A stretch of 60,000 nucleotides of DNA from contig NW_019774491.1 in the NCBI RefSeq assembly GCF_001039355.2, positions 80,630 to 140,629 of the forward strand. Reading direction: 5' to 3'. This DNA comes from Lingula anatina (Eukaryota > Brachiopoda > Lingulata > Lingulida > Lingulidae). Below, in pieces: positions 21,431 through 35,340 of the stretch. The notes below the pieces were generated by a model. It worked only from the letters and a program-made list of their open reading frames with translations. It searched no databases and was not told the origin of the DNA. Made by a program: the position numbers and the translations under genes. The number at the start of each line of letters is the position of its first letter. The stretch's first letter is position 1.

Positions 21431-24400
21431 ATACTAATACGGGCTGGAATTAGTTACCGAAATAATAATAGTCTACTTCCGTGAGGAGTGAAATAACCTG
21501 CTAGAGATTTGAAAGTCAAAAGAACCGTTTTGGTTATTATTTTCGACATGATCAGCCAGTGCAAGTTAAAGATAATTCGTGTGATATGCTCAAATTTTAC
21601 AAATTGTTTAACAATCTTTCTAAAATATCTAGCGTTGAAAGGGCTGGATGGAAGCTTGTACAAAATGGCGGGAATTATATATATTTCATTTCTGATATCC
21701 AGATTCCTTGCTGATGCAAACTCATAGTTTCATGATTCACAAAATAATTTTTTTCTGAATAAAATTAAACGTCACGAATTTGGCGTGTAAAAAGCATGAC
21801 CGCACTTAACTCCAACTACTGAGAAAGTGGATGTTGTTTCACACTAACTAAGTGCGTGTGGAACTGCTTTTAACTTGATTTAAGTGTTTGTGTTTTGCGG
21901 TTTACATTAAACCGAACTGATACATAATTGGTGTGTGCAAGTTTTTCAAAAATAATTTTGCAGATTTGTGGTTCACTTTATGCAACCAGTTTGACGCGAA
22001 AAAAACATGAGTTGAACATAACGCATACTAAATACCTCTGTTGTTTTAATCTGATATCGCTTCATGTGCTTGTCCTTGCCTCGAAGTGTACTTTTAACTG
22101 ATATGCCCTTACTAGTGTTACCTTTGTGCTTTTCAAAATAATTTCAAAGGCAATCTTAATGTAATAATTTTGACCTTGAGAGAACACATACAAACCGTCC
22201 CTAATAAGTCTGTTTAGAAACTAAATAAGTGCTTGGCCTCAATGTTTGTTCCCATTCCTGTACACGCATACCAACGGGGTTATGTTTTTATCATTCCGAC
22301 AAACAAGAAAAGATTAAAAGCTTTATTATATCAAATTAGCCAACTACGCTACAATTTTAGGTCCAGTATACTTTTTTGATACTAGCAAGCGCCGATGAGT
22401 AGGAAGTTTTAGGTAAATATAGATAAAATAACCACACAACCTTTGAGTAGCCAGTTCTGTGCCTTTTCTCTTATTCAGAGCATTGGTCTAGATCTTTTCT
22501 TGATAATTTCTGGTCTTATTCTATTTTACCTTTTGTGTACTGAATTTTGACAGCATGACAATAAAATTAATCAGACTCCGCAAATCCTTTTTTTATTTAT
22601 CGTTATTTTTTCACATTTAGCTAGAGAGACAAAGAAACTGATTGTCAACAATCTGGATACAAAATAAATTGTGTTGTTTCAGCTGGAATGGTGCAACTGA
22701 CAACAATTTTTAATAAAATCGTTCAACATAAGCGCAACGCTGACCTCCATGACTACCCCATATCCTCCTTCAAAGAAGGGGGTCCACAGCGCCATGTTTC
22801 ATATTCGAAAATTGAGCCACCCTGTCAAGAATCCCCATAATGCAATGTTTTCCGTATGTGTAAAACTTACCCCAGACTTGGATATTTTGCCTGACGGTTT
22901 ATAATAGTGACGAATGGCAATAATTTTTATTGGACCAATTGAAATAAAAAAATTGAACATGAAAACGCGTTGACATTATGTTTAGTGTAAGTGGCAAAGG
23001 AAAATTATGGCAGATAAAATAAATGGCTATCATCACTTATCATGACTTAGTTTACTTCACCACCCATCTTCTCAAGCCTAGTTACTCGGACAATGTGGAA
23101 GATTAAACATCCATAAAGTGACTTTGCAATTACTTCTTTTCTTATCGCTTTTAAAAGTTATAAAGCAAGAAAAAAGTTAAACTTCTTTAGATAAATGTGA
23201 ATTACTGCCAAGAAAAAAGCATTCCGGTTATAGGTTTATTATCCTCTTACATACAGTAAATGCTTATAAAATGAAAAAAAGTTTTCTCAAGTAGGGTGAG
23301 TATCGCCCTAATACAAAAGTAACCTTTGCTTGTCACGAAACAGTTGAATGTAAAAATATTTTCAAAATCATTGAAAAAAGGCTTATAGTACTTATCCTAT
23401 GCCAAGACAAAATATAGCATTATTTAACGGGACCTTGTTTTCAAGGCGTGCAACTATAGCTCAACAAAAACTTGTAAGTAGCGTAGCAGGGACCAATTAC
23501 AAAATGATTTAAAAGTAGGTATTAACTTAAAGATCGAACAATGTATTTTAGTTTAACAAAACAATTTGTTATAAAATAATAAACCTCAGGGGTTGGAGTG
23601 ATATAGCGCTAAATAAAGTTATCAAAGGGACCTTTATGCAAAGAAGAGTACTAGTACAGACTATTGTACCTGCAACAGGTGTGCCGACCTCAGAATACCT
23701 TTGTCAATATTTTCCCTTTGTTCAGATTTTTTAACCGCGTTCGCTCAAGCGTCTTTTTAGTTATAATCGCAAAGAAGAAGGTTGTTCTAACCGCCATGTT
23801 ATTTATCACATAAGGTGCTAGTACAATAACCCAAAGCCCATAAGTGAATAATAGGGCTTCTATCAGGAACGGTGAACTCCGATTTGGTCGTGTCGGATCT
23901 AGTAAAACATGAGTTCTTGGTAAGTTTCCGCATTTTGTTAGTCGTTAAACTGTAAAGGGGGCAGATAATTTTGGAGAAGAAAGTGTGTACACAAGATATC
24001 GATAAAATGGGGTTATTTACACATCAACAGGAAATGTAATGCAGTTGCACACTCCGGGACTATGGTTTATTTGTAAGGAAGTTCTGTCTTGACTTGGATA
24101 TACTGGATATAACTACACCATATCTACAAAGTTCGAATAGCCCGGTTGCTTATTATTGATCGAAGATTGGACAACTCAAGAGGCGTGGCCCGTTTGTAGC
24201 TGTGTCCTAGACTGGTTCAAGGCCCAGATGATTTTGTGCTTCTACACAGAGTCTGCACAGACACCAGCTTGGCTTCCTTTATAAGTGCATGACTTATGGT
24301 CTGAAATGAATTTCACAAAGGGTTAAATGAAGGTATGGAACATGCACATTTCGCAGCGCAAATCACCTGTATAAGATGACCCAGTTTGTGGAATTTAACT

Positions 24401-24837
24401 ACATTACACAGACTAATGATAGCAATACATTTAGCAATGTTCACCCACGACAATCGAGTAAAATTTACTGTTTTGCCGTGAAAATGCATTTAAGTATAAA
24501 TCAAGAATTAGATGATTAAATAATCGTGTAACAAGACAATGGCGGGTCCTAGAGAAAACTGCATACATGCCTTTCTCCCCCTCCTCTTCAGTCCCTTCCT
24601 TCTCTAGCAGACTACGTACGTCTCCCCCCCCCCCAAAAAAAAAGTACTTATAATAAAGAAAAAGAATAAACAGGATAGCGAGCGAAAGGAGACAAAACCA
24701 AGTAGGTTTTCCATCCCTGTGCCATACACATTATGGTAAAATTGTTTTCTGCTTTATTGTTTTATACATGTTTAAATCCTTGTGCGCCATCCTTGGCAGT
24801 GTCCTGGATAAACCAGTGTGTGTGTGTGCGTGTGTGC

Positions 24838-24870
<33 letters not shown>

Positions 24871-25813
24871 ACAAATAAACAGATATTTATTCGTGAAACA
24901 CGAGGGCCACAGTTAATTACGAACACTGGTTACGGGGAAACGTAATCACGCGGCAAATATGCCAATCACACCGCCCAGCATTGTCACTTTGATGACGGCA
25001 CAATCTTCATGTTTGTCTCTCTGAATACACGCCGTGTGTACAGGAGAACACTAATCGACTTACATTCACGTGTTACTAATGCTCGCTTGCGTGGGAGCCT
25101 CACAGCAAACATATGGGTAACATTTAGGGTAACAGTTTCTGAGAAGTGTCATTTTTCAAGTTAGATTCGCCTCCATGACGGCGTAGAATCAAATCAAGCT
25201 ACTATTTTTCTCAAGGTGAGTGCTTCGACTTTTCTTGTTTCTATTCGACACCACATGATACACGTTTATTAAGGGCCAGCGTTCACCTGTAGACGGCTAA
25301 GTTCCGCAATTTTCAGTATTGCTACACCGTCTACTTGTATTGTCATTTTTGGAGCTTCATTCCGCTTGATGAACAAGTATGTTCAAACAGTCCGTTGATA
25401 CATGTAACTAACAAATACTGGACTAGGACTAGGTTTATTTTATGGTTAGAGTTTAGTTTCTTAGTAATGTCCTTTGGGTTGAACCGGTTGAATCTTTGCC
25501 TAAACGCGTTATTTTTCATCTTTTGAAAAGAAGCCGGATATGGAATTTAACCCAGATAATTTATATTGGTCTTTTATCAGTTTGACTGTAAAATTTCAAG
25601 CGTATAGGCTATATCTCCAAGGACAAGTAATTTTTTTTTGTGTGTGTGTATTGACCTTATCTAGAAATCCTTTTGTTGTAAATCATGTAGGCCTACGATA
25701 AAGTGACTTTTGACTTATTAGTTACCTTAAAATGTTAGTGTAGAAAGATGTATAGCCTCTACCATAACGTAAGCGCAGACATTTTTACTGTACTTTTCTT
25801 CATTTTTTTTTTT

Positions 25814-25857
<44 letters not shown>

Positions 25858-26646
25858 CTAAACCTCCTACATTTCAAATCCACTGGCTGACAGCAGATCG
25901 AAAAAAAAAGAAAAAAAACAGGCGTATTACGACCAAAGTATTGTGTTATGATCTAATTGAATGGAATCGAGTTTTCAAAAATTATATACTTTTAAAAACT
26001 ACATGCAACGCTTCATTTGTTTATATTTTGGTCGCTAGGTCGCTAGATGTCCGATATTGGTATTCCAAGACAAAATGTTAATGCTAAGTTACAATGACAT
26101 TGGATTTTAATTCTGATACGTTCCTCGTGATACGTTTCATTACTCGGGAATTTTTATCTGTGTTATATTTTGCTTCATTTTGATGTCAATAGCGATGTTG
26201 ATCATTGTTTCATGTCTTGGATCAAGTGATACTGATCTCTTTTTGTGGAAGAGTTCTCCGCGCGCGTGAGTTCATACCGCTTTACGTCAAACTTAGAATA
26301 TAGATTTTTTCGTGAAACACCTTTGGTCGCCTAATTTCAAAAGGGTTTGGTTACAGGCGGGAGCAGGAGGGTCCGCTTTTTTTCTTTATATTTTTTCGAA
26401 GAAGACAGCTGCACAGTAGGCCTATTTTGAACTCTCTGCTGGCCACCACACCTCAGTAAGTAATAGAAAGGATACTTATGCAGTTTAATATTATTTGGAA
26501 GGCATGAAGTTTATGTAAAAGCATCTAAAAATTAAAAAAAAAAAAAAATTGCCAAACGAATTTTTTGAGTAGCGGAGAGAGTGCTTAAAATCGCATCACA
26601 AATTGATTTAGAAAAAAATGGATATCACAGAGTTGTAGGCCTACGG

Positions 26647-26683
<37 letters not shown>

Positions 26684-27900
26684 GTAAAAATGCCAGAGAG
26701 TGGTGTATAATAGTAACATTATCAAACAGGAAATCAATATATACCACTGATGCAGTACATCCTTGGTGTCTGTAATGGGTCCATGTTTCTCACTGTCGTG
26801 TGGTAATTAATTATTCTTGGTACCTTTACAATACCCCCCGCCCCTCAATCGAAAAATCGAGATCAAATATGAGATGACTCCCAATAACAAATCTCGTGTC
26901 AGTAGTTTCGATTTTATCTTATTCCCTATTGAAGCCTCATGTATAACTCATGAGCTGCGTCCCTGGCTCGCAGGGAACACTGCACAGTCAACACGCAAAG
27001 CTTTTTCAGTCGATGTCATTTTCCTTGAATGATCGACGTATCAATTGAGCTGGCGCTTTGGTGATCTCTTCAGCAACTTTCAGAGAATAGGACTTAGTTA
27101 AAAGGCGTTTCCTTGCTTTAATAAGACGTAAGTGATAGCAACTAAGTGGCATTTTACTAGTTTTGTATCGTTATTGCCTGATGTTTACGGATCTACCATT
27201 GAAATGTATGATTTTCAAGAGTAGGATAAATCATAGAGTAGGATTTCGGATTTGCTTTACTAATGTAAACACGAGAAAGAGTCCTTTTTTCAAATGCATG
27301 TAAAAAATATTTGTTTGACATTATGAAATATGTGGGATTTGGAGGAGACAGTTCTAAATTATTTTCTCATACAAAAACGCTCTGCCTTTGTCCATTGATA
27401 ATTTCAGCTAAAATTAGCATCCACGTAGAGTTTTTCAGGAACAAGCGTAATTGAAATGTTACAATTGCTTACGTTAACTCATATCCGATGTGAAAATATA
27501 ACAAGGAATCGACCTATTTGTCGTGTTGTAGTTAATTAAAACGGTAAATTGCAGACGAGCGACTATTTTGGGCTTCATTGATATTGGTTTCTTGATGATG
27601 GTTGGGGGAACCTAGTTTTTATTCCTTCCTTCAGCGTTCATTTTGACAGAATCACCAAGTGACAGAGTGCATCACCTTGATATGCACAGTCACAGCTGTT
27701 TTTACATATTCTGACTGTTAACATGACGTAACAGAAACGGAATTATATAAGGAAGCAATTTAAGAGAAAGCGTTAGCGTTGCTTTGCCCAAGCTATGTTT
27801 ATGCAGACAAGGCGTGCATAATTCATTATACAACAAACATTGAGAGACATCTGTGTATTGTTCTTATATAGTGAGATAAAAAGACAACAAAAAAGTTTTT
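21431..27900. other. 6.5-kb stretch with no supported gene
   Basis: AT-rich sequence between the two DUF1647 genes. It holds microsatellites at about 24818-24868 (GT then GA), 25815-25858 (GT then GC) and 26646-26680 (GT), and GTAGGCCTAC palindromes near 25687 and 26636. The part near 27900 probably holds the promoter and 5' untranslated exon of gene 2. Confidence 0.5.
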
Positions 27901-28033
27901 TCCCAGTTGAGTTTTCATAATTTGCTTGTCTATGAATTCAGATTTGAATCTGTTCGCCTCTTCCAGATTTGTGTCAGATTTGTGAGATCACGCAGGGAGG
28001 GAGTGCCGGCCTTGAGGTGGCTGCCGTGTGAGG

Positions 28034-28141
28034 ATGAGACGCCGGTGGTGCAGTGTAGTCACGACGTACCTCGTGGTTTTCGTGGGGTTCAACCTTCTGA
28101 TTCTGTGGAGTGTCACCTCTCCATACAACCCGGAAGGTGAG

Positions 28142-28182
<41 letters not shown>

Positions 28183-28793
28183 AGATACATGAATAAAAGG
28201 ATCGACGTTAGCTGAATGAATCTCGTTAGCGGCTTTTTATACACATCTATTCTTGGCATTCCTCTCAATGGTGGTGTACTGTTTTTTTAGCCAACTCATG
28301 ACGTACAGTGTCTTTTAATCAGTTTTGAAATGATAATCATTTAGAGAAGGCAAACACTGTTTCGAGGACTTTAACTGGATTTCACTCAGAACTGCCTACG
28401 GCATTCGGATGGAATCAAAACGGAATCGAACTAAAATGTATTTTGTGATATGACTTCGCTGTCACTTCCCGTGCCAACTTTTTAGACCCTTTGATCCCAG
28501 GAGAACGCGAAGATCTCAGGAAAACGTATGGATCTGTGCAGCTATCGATCTCGCTGTTAAGACAAAGGCTTTCCCTATCACATTTTCCCCATTTTAATTT
28601 TAGGAAAATGTTGATAGTGGTAGATTGATCCTATAAAGTAAACTTGACTCAACAATTACGCCATGGCTCTAATCAATGCGGTCTCTTTCGTCTAAAACGA
28701 TCAGTTTGTTTAAAAGTTATTCTTGTGTTTTGTCCATTTTGTGTCATAAGCAACGCTCTTTACTCGTGTATATATTCTTAATTTCTGCTCTCA

Positions 28794-28828
<35 letters not shown>

Positions 28829-30508
28829 GCGCACACACACACACACACACACACACAGGGGCGGGAGAGGCATGGTTGAAGTTGATCTCGGGAGAATATC
28901 ACGTTCTTGCTGGTCTTGGACCTCGTAATGATTGTACAGGCCATATATTTGACCAGATGATAAGGCAGAGAGTGTTATGGCGTTCAAAAATCTCTACAAT
29001 AGTATTTGTAACGCAGTACGTATATTTTGTCAGTTCACAAGAAATTCCGTATGACGTATGTGGCATATGCAACGATCGCCATCCCAGCAACATTTCATCT
29101 GGGAAAATTTGCCTTTCATTAGAGTGCATTGTAAATGGTGATTGAAGAAGCCAGAAATAAAACCTTTCAGCTGTTTTTTTTTCAGTTGAGCTCTCATAAT
29201 TTGCTTGTTTTTCCGTTTTGGACCGTGTTTTCATCTCAGACCAACGCCTTGGCTCCAGAAAAAAACACATTTTTTTTTTCAAACTAGTTCTCGTCATTTA
29301 TTCATTTATTTTGGCAGTGCGTTTTGGCTTGAGGGTTGTGGAATAACCGATAATTGGAATTGACTTTACAAATGAATTATGAATAAAGAGAGTCGGGTCT
29401 GTGACGTTTTAACTACTCGTGTAGATAGAGGTAACTTCACTTGGAAGATATTCATTTTATTTTTTATAACTTTTCTTTTCTTATTACAAATAAAAGACAA
29501 ACATATCTTGACATTAACATTTTAACATTTCCCTTTTCAGTACAAATGCGGCGAATGCGGAAACTGTCCTTAATTTCAGACACAGAATTAGTGCGTGAGT
29601 CGCCAAACCAATTATCTGTTCAGTCGCCGTCTACTCCACCCCGAGATGGAGCTAGAATACAAGACAAGGCGATCTCAACAAAGAAAACGATAACGACGAC
29701 AGAACTATTTAAGGCTGATATTCAAAATATGAATTTCACTCTTGTCACAGGCAGTGACAATGTTTACTTTGATGGACTCGTTAATCTAGTGGGCTCTGTC
29801 CACTATTGGGAATCTCGTAGGAATATTGTTGTGTACAATTTGGGATTATCTGAAACACAGATTCAGAGAGTTAAGAGCTGGTGCCGAACGAAGTTAGTGA
29901 ACTTTCATTTAGACTCGCCTCGATACCCAGAACATGTGTCGTATTTGAAAAAATTTGCATGGAAATCGGTGGTGCTGAAAGACGCCGTGGACAGATTTGG
30001 AAAAATCTTGTGGATCGACGCAGGATGTGATGTCAGAGGACCTATGTCAAAAATAGACGACTTTCTGAAACAAGATGGACATTTCTTCGTTCAGGGACAA
30101 GACGTGGATATGACTCGTCTAACTCATTTCAATATGTTCCGATATTTCAATGAAACAATGTCAAAGTTTAAAGGGAAGTATTCATTTGCCGGCGGTATAA
30201 GTGGATGGGTGAAAGGCAGTAAAGCATATCGCAGGATTCTGCCGCGCTGGATCCAGTGTTCCATGGACGTGACGTGCATATCGCCACTAGGGGCGGGACT
30301 CGCCAATCACCGGTATGATCAGTCGGCCCTTTCCGTCATAGCTTATACTTCGGGTGTGAACATCACGGCTCACACGGAGCTTTTGGCGGCGACGCGATCT
30401 CAGTTGCACCCAGATGCCAAGAAACCGAGCCCTCAAGTAATATACACAGCTAGGCGTGGCAGTTCAGACTACGCAGCATACGTGTGTGAAAGGGATGGTG
30501 CATCATAG
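28034..30508 (+). CDS. DUF1647 domain type II membrane protein 2 (two coding exons)
   Basis: Exon 1 is 28034-28136 (34 codons plus one base) and exon 2 is 29541-30508; G|TA at the junction keeps frame and gives 356 residues. MRRRWC is followed by a membrane anchor (~7-28), a Ser/Thr-rich stem to about 95, then the DUF1647 domain. Motifs are FTLVTGS, LVNLVGSVHYWE, ILWIDAGCDVRG (~190-201), FFVQGQD, GKYSFAGG, HRYDQSALS (~291-299) and NITAHTELLAA. It is a clear paralogue of gene 1 with the same exon layout and intron phase. The longer frame from 29441 runs back through intron sequence and the pyrimidine tract, so its first 33 codons are not used. The donor GTGAGG is followed at once by (TTA)13. 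AATAAA at 30961 may be the polyadenylation signal. The enzymatic role is inferred only. Confidence 0.85.
28143..28181. repeat. (TTA)13 microsatellite at a splice donor
   Basis: Begins at intron base 7 after the exon 1 donor of DUF1647 gene 2. Confidence 0.95.
28793..28857. repeat. (CT)n(CA)n microsatellite
   Basis: CT units followed by CA with two CG interruptions, inside the intron of DUF1647 gene 2. The frames reading through it on both strands are low-complexity shadows. Confidence 0.95.
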
Positions 30509-30884
30509 AATTTTGACTGCTGAAGGCGCGTTCAAACCTGTTCGGGTCTTCGATGACGTCCGCAAACGTTAATCGCATTTCCAATGAGACAAGAGCTTTA
30601 ACCACACTTGTTAAGTTAAGGGGTTGTGACTCGTTACGTCTCGAAAGAAAGTTGCTATGTGCAAAGAGCGGTCTAGTGCGAGCTCCCACTATGGATGCTC
30701 TGTTACTGACTGATAAATGTATCGCGTCGCATGGTGATGCCATCAAAACCTCATTAGTTTAATTCATAACCTGCGTCTAAACACATGGCCAGCGTTAAGG
30801 AATACGAGAAAAACGCTCGACAAATTATTTACACAGTCGATATTGTTACTAAATTTTACAAATGAATCTACGTGGTATGGTGCA

Positions 30885-30923
<39 letters not shown>

Positions 30924-31604
30924 GTTGTTTTTGTTTTGTTTATAAATCTCTATTTGTTTGAATAAAGAGGTGCATATGAATCAGACATGGTCAGTTTGCC
31001 AAAATGTATTATATAATTTCCGAAGGCTATACGGACAAAAATAAAATAAGATTTAAAAAAAAAGTTGGGAACAGGAAATTAGCTTTCGAATGTATCCATC
31101 AGAACTCGGCGTGACCTTTCTATTCATTATTATTGCCAGTTCTTAGAAGATACTTCATTTCAATAACCTTGATATCCATGTTGTTGCGCTGTATAGAAAT
31201 TACAGCTCAAAATTACGACGCAGGTCTTTGTGTCTCTTTTACTTTAGAAAGTATATTTGCTGCTAAGCCTTTGGAACAGCATCCAACAAATCCATTTATT
31301 TATGTTGAAAGTTAATAAAAAGGGTGACAAAAACATGAAATTCGGCACTTTTCTTATCAGTTTTTATTCAGTTCAACATACATAGTCACTGAACCTTGTT
31401 AGAGCAATAATTTTGGAATTGTTTTTTATGTAGCTATTCGATAAAATCATTAATTTATTAATATTCGGTGGATATTGTTTGCAATATATTCAACGGGGTT
31501 CGAATGCTTGGGTGCTTAGAAGTTGTTAAAATGCTTTATAAAAAAGACGGTAAGAATTTCTATTTGGTTCATATAAGCAGAAAGTCTACCAGAGGAAGGT
31601 GGGT

Positions 31605-31680
31605 GGGGACAGTTAGTGGAATAGGTAGCGCGCTTGCCTCAGAGTAGGGATGTCGCTGCTTCGAATTCTGTTCTAAATGA
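31605..31680 (+). other. tRNA-like sequence, possible SINE head
   Basis: TAGTGGAATAGGTAGCGCGC resembles a tRNA A-box arm, and GCTTCGAATTC fits a B box about 35 bases on. Fifty bases further, TAGCTCAGTCGGTAAGAC is a second A-box-like word without a good B box. The acceptor stem does not pair well, so a decayed tRNA or tRNA-derived SINE is more likely than a functional tRNA. Confidence 0.35.
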
Positions 31681-33788
31681 ATAGTTGTATCCACTACAAG
31701 ACGATCCTCCAAACAGCTCTAGTGACCCCGAGTCTGTAGCTCAGTCGGTAAGACAAATAAGATAAGGGAAGGGCAGGAGCTCGAAGCGAGCTGATGAAGG
31801 ATTTCCAAAAAATTATAGAATAAGATTTATTTTATTGCTTTCCAAGTAAATTGAGGTAAAATAAATACAGCAAAGACACTTCCACAAAACTATGATAAAC
31901 TTACCCTTGCATTATTTTTGAAATAGCAATTTCCATAAAAACATCGAATTTGGAATAGTAAGTGCAATAATTACAGTACAATAATGATAGAAAGGCTAGC
32001 ATACGTAAATTAAACATGTCGAATGTTCTTTGCAATTCGAAATTTGTTGCTGAAACGACTGATTCAACTGTTAAATTATGAAAAGAAAATAAAGAGATAC
32101 CACAACGCAAATAATACTTAATAAAATATAAAATGACCACATCACACTGATGCCTGCCGACAAAGCCAAAAGAAAGACTCAAAATGATTCATTTTGTAAG
32201 ATTCATGGTCGTTTTGCTCATCGATGAATCTAGCAAGATATTCATAGATTCGTGTTTCTCACAGTAAATTCTAAAATATCTGATGTCACCTTTTTGGAGT
32301 GAAAATAAATTTTCAAACCCGTGGACCAGTAACAACATGAAGACAGCCAGTTTAAAAATTTAGCCAATTATTAAAAAAATAGACAAACAAAATTGAAAAG
32401 TATACGCAAATAGCAATAATAATAATAATAATAATAACTAAATACATTCGTCCAGAAGATACCAATAAACACAACTCTAGTCTATGGTGTTTAGTGACCG
32501 AGTCACGCCAGTACAAATAAACCAAAAGAACTGCAGGCCAGTCATCCAAACCATGTCTTTTTACCTCAACGACCCTTGACACCGACCATAAAACTGAATT
32601 GAGAAAGTTCTGTTCCCAAAACCAACCTTTAATATAAAGCCGTCCTATAAAATGTGTTCAAACATCCATCTTGGACACATCCAACAAGTCACAAAGGTAT
32701 AATATTATATTTTTGGTGGAATAACGAATTCTCGTGTTCGTTTAGGAAACAAAATAGTGCCAAAAATTTATGTAAAATTTTAAAGATATTTTGTTAAATT
32801 TGGAAGTAACTGGTCAAACGGTAGGAATTTTAATAAATAAGGGTTCCAAATAAACGTTAATCCATTTTTGAACATTCTGTTAATGCATTTCTTTAACATT
32901 TTCGTATAAAACTTTTTTCATAGTTATTTAAACAGAATTGAAAAAAGTCCTAAAATGTAAAGGGTTATTATAAATGCTAGTCCTAGATAAACCTGTTAAT
33001 TATGCGCAGCATAGGCTGTCTTACTGCAATAACAAATACATATCAATTTAGGGGAGAATCTCTGTACCTCATTTTAGTTTGATTTTCGTAATACACAAAA
33101 AATTTGACCCCCACCCCTCCTCAGCAAAAAATAAAGAAAGAAAGAAAATAAAAATATTGAAAATAAAATAAATTAATATATAAAATATGGGTCTGAGACA
33201 CGCAATATCAAAACACCGTGACCATAGGAAGTTTATTCTTAACATATACTGCAATTGCATATTCACACTAATTTCAGTGCGTGCGGGCAATACTGCAATA
33301 ACGTGGGCGCATTTTACTAGTTTCATAATGCTGTAATTTCTGAAGTGTTATTACTTAGATTACAGTGTTTTCAAGTTATTGTAGCCTAATTCCTTGCATC
33401 TTGTGTTCTTCTTCAACTAAACACACAATAGCTATATCTCGAAAAAGTTTCCTGCAAGCATTTCGCTGAATGGAGTTGGGCAAACTTTCTTTCATTCCAA
33501 AGTTTTACTACACCCAAATAAACATTTGAATATCCCTACCTCAGAGCTTAGTGTCTAGTTGGAAATTAGCTCAAACAGAAAGCTAGTCCTACGCACTGTG
33601 CTAGCGCAATACTCTACCTGAACAGTACATAATAATACATTTATAATGATCACTTTTTATTTTCGCTCTCTTACATCATTTAAGCAAGTCACTTTTTTGG
33701 AATAAGATAATTCCTTTAAAGAAGAGTGGCAAAATTCTGGTGGAGAATTGACGTATAACCGCATTAGAAAAGCACTCCGAGAGCGCAG

Positions 33789-33990
33789 ACTTCCGCCAAG
33801 GCAGCAATTTTTGATTATTATTGATTATTGATCCTGATCACCACCAAAAACTATTCATCTCTTCCTTGGCCCACTTCTGACAGTTCGTGAATATTTCATC
33901 AAAATCGGTCCATAACTTTTTGAGTTATGTTGATGACAGACAAAAAGAAAAACAAACAGGGGTGAAAACATAACCTCCTTGGCGAAGGTT
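33789..33990. mobile_element. MITE family 2, full copy
   Basis: Starts ACTTCCGCCAAGG and ends CCTTGGCGAAGGTT, an imperfect inverted repeat. Inside are GATCACCACCAAAA, TTTCATCAAAATCGG, CCATAACTTTTTGAG, AGACAAA-rich and AACATAACCT blocks. This arrangement is, from memory, a repeat widespread in aquatic animals. A fragment lies at 11363-11460. Confidence 0.7.
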
Positions 33991-34664
33991 ATAAAAAAAC
34001 TCCTAGGCGGCTAGAGAGTAGTATTAAACCAAAGACACGCAGGGTTGACGCTTAGTATGGATGGGCACATTTCTTTCTTTTTTCTTACTCTATTCAAAAT
34101 GCTCGTTACGTCCGACTTTTCATTCATTTCACGTTTTGATGCAGAATTATACAACCCAAGCATGCATGCTGCTCCATATTAAATGTCAACCATGCGAACT
34201 GAACATCAGACAAACTTCGACGAAAAGGCTATTCTCGGGGGAACCTGCGAACCAAACGGTTTTACCACCGTCTTCACACGATTATAGTTTTGCCGCTGTT
34301 ACTACACGTGTAACATATTTCCGCATCATTCCCTTTCACGCTATAAAAGCTGCCTTTATGATTTTTCATTTGCACGTAAGAGAAAGCGCGTTTGAAAGAG
34401 TTGAGAATTGATTGGTTTTTAATTAATTATATGAATTACAAAGAACGTGATAAGAATGCTATACTGTAAGTTTTAAATGACATTAAATGGAGATAGTTAG
34501 CTTTCAACTGTTCGTTCAGGAGTTTGCGAATTTGCATAACTGATATTCTAAATAAAAGTCAAAATCTATCAACTGTTAACGTGCTGTAATGACTTTTAAT
34601 CGGGTTGCGGGGAAAATAATTAGACGTGCGGAACAACGGCATTGCTCACAATCGCGTGCGATAC

Positions 34665-35340
34665 TCAGGCGGGCCCGATCTTGAAGTGGATGCAGACGAC
34701 GCCGAACATAAGTCTGATGTCTTTGACGGAGGATGCATCCAATGCCATCGTAAGGGTCACTGAAATAAAAGAAAAAATTACTTTCACAAAGTTATGCCTT
34801 GGAATTTAATATAATCATTCCAGCAACCCCTTACGGTATATATGCATTTTATAGGGGTTATAACAAAGCATTATTCGTTATTCAATTATGCGACATAATA
34901 TACATTGAACCAACACGTTCTATATATATATGCAATCATGCACTTTACAACAAAATCAGTTGTACTCCTTTCATAACTCGTGCACTGAATGAGAATTACA
35001 GAAGGATAGGCGCTCCGATCACGCAGATATTCATGGAAGTGAAATCCTATATATGAAGGTGTTTGACGGAACAGTCTGTTTACGAATGTTTACATGATTT
35101 CGTACATGGAAAAAAGCACGAAATAATTGTTGTCAGTTTTAGTTTAATTAAAAAGTGCATTTTTTGATTCTAGGAAAAAAAAACAATTCGCTGTCGTCAA
35201 CAATAAAAAGGGTACTCGTGAAGAGCTGCCAATGAAGTTACCTGTCGAGTTGTCTAAGACAGAAACGGCTTCCCGACGTTCAGACAGCAGGTAGAAGCTC
35301 CATACGTCTTTATTATTGGCGTATGCGTTTCGTATGAAAT
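34665..35340 (-). CDS. Possible 3' end of an unknown minus-strand gene
   Basis: A terminal exon 34759-34665 follows an excellent acceptor (TTTTATTTCAG) and encodes 30 residues including MALDASSVKDIRLMFGVV, with GC-ending codons unlike the surroundings. Upstream, 35330-35242 reads NNKDVWSFYLLSERREAVSV and ends at ACAG|GTAACT, phase 1, which joins in frame to the terminal exon. No acceptor is visible for the start of that upstream frame (a TGA stands just before), so it may be broken, or a first exon in another frame. I do not recognise the product. Confidence 0.3.

Larger units (their letters stand above)
30509..34660. other. 4-kb stretch with no supported gene
   Basis: Holds the likely 3' UTR of gene 2, a poly-T run at 30892-30916, a tRNA-like fragment, an (AAT)n tract near 32414-32436 and a MITE. 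The 116-codon frame at 34061-34411 has no recognisable motif. Confidence 0.45.

Noticed and set aside
28744-29297. Minus-strand frames of 66-132 codons and a plus frame at 28876
   Set aside because: They lie in the intron of DUF1647 gene 2 and partly read through a CT/CA microsatellite; none resembles a protein family.
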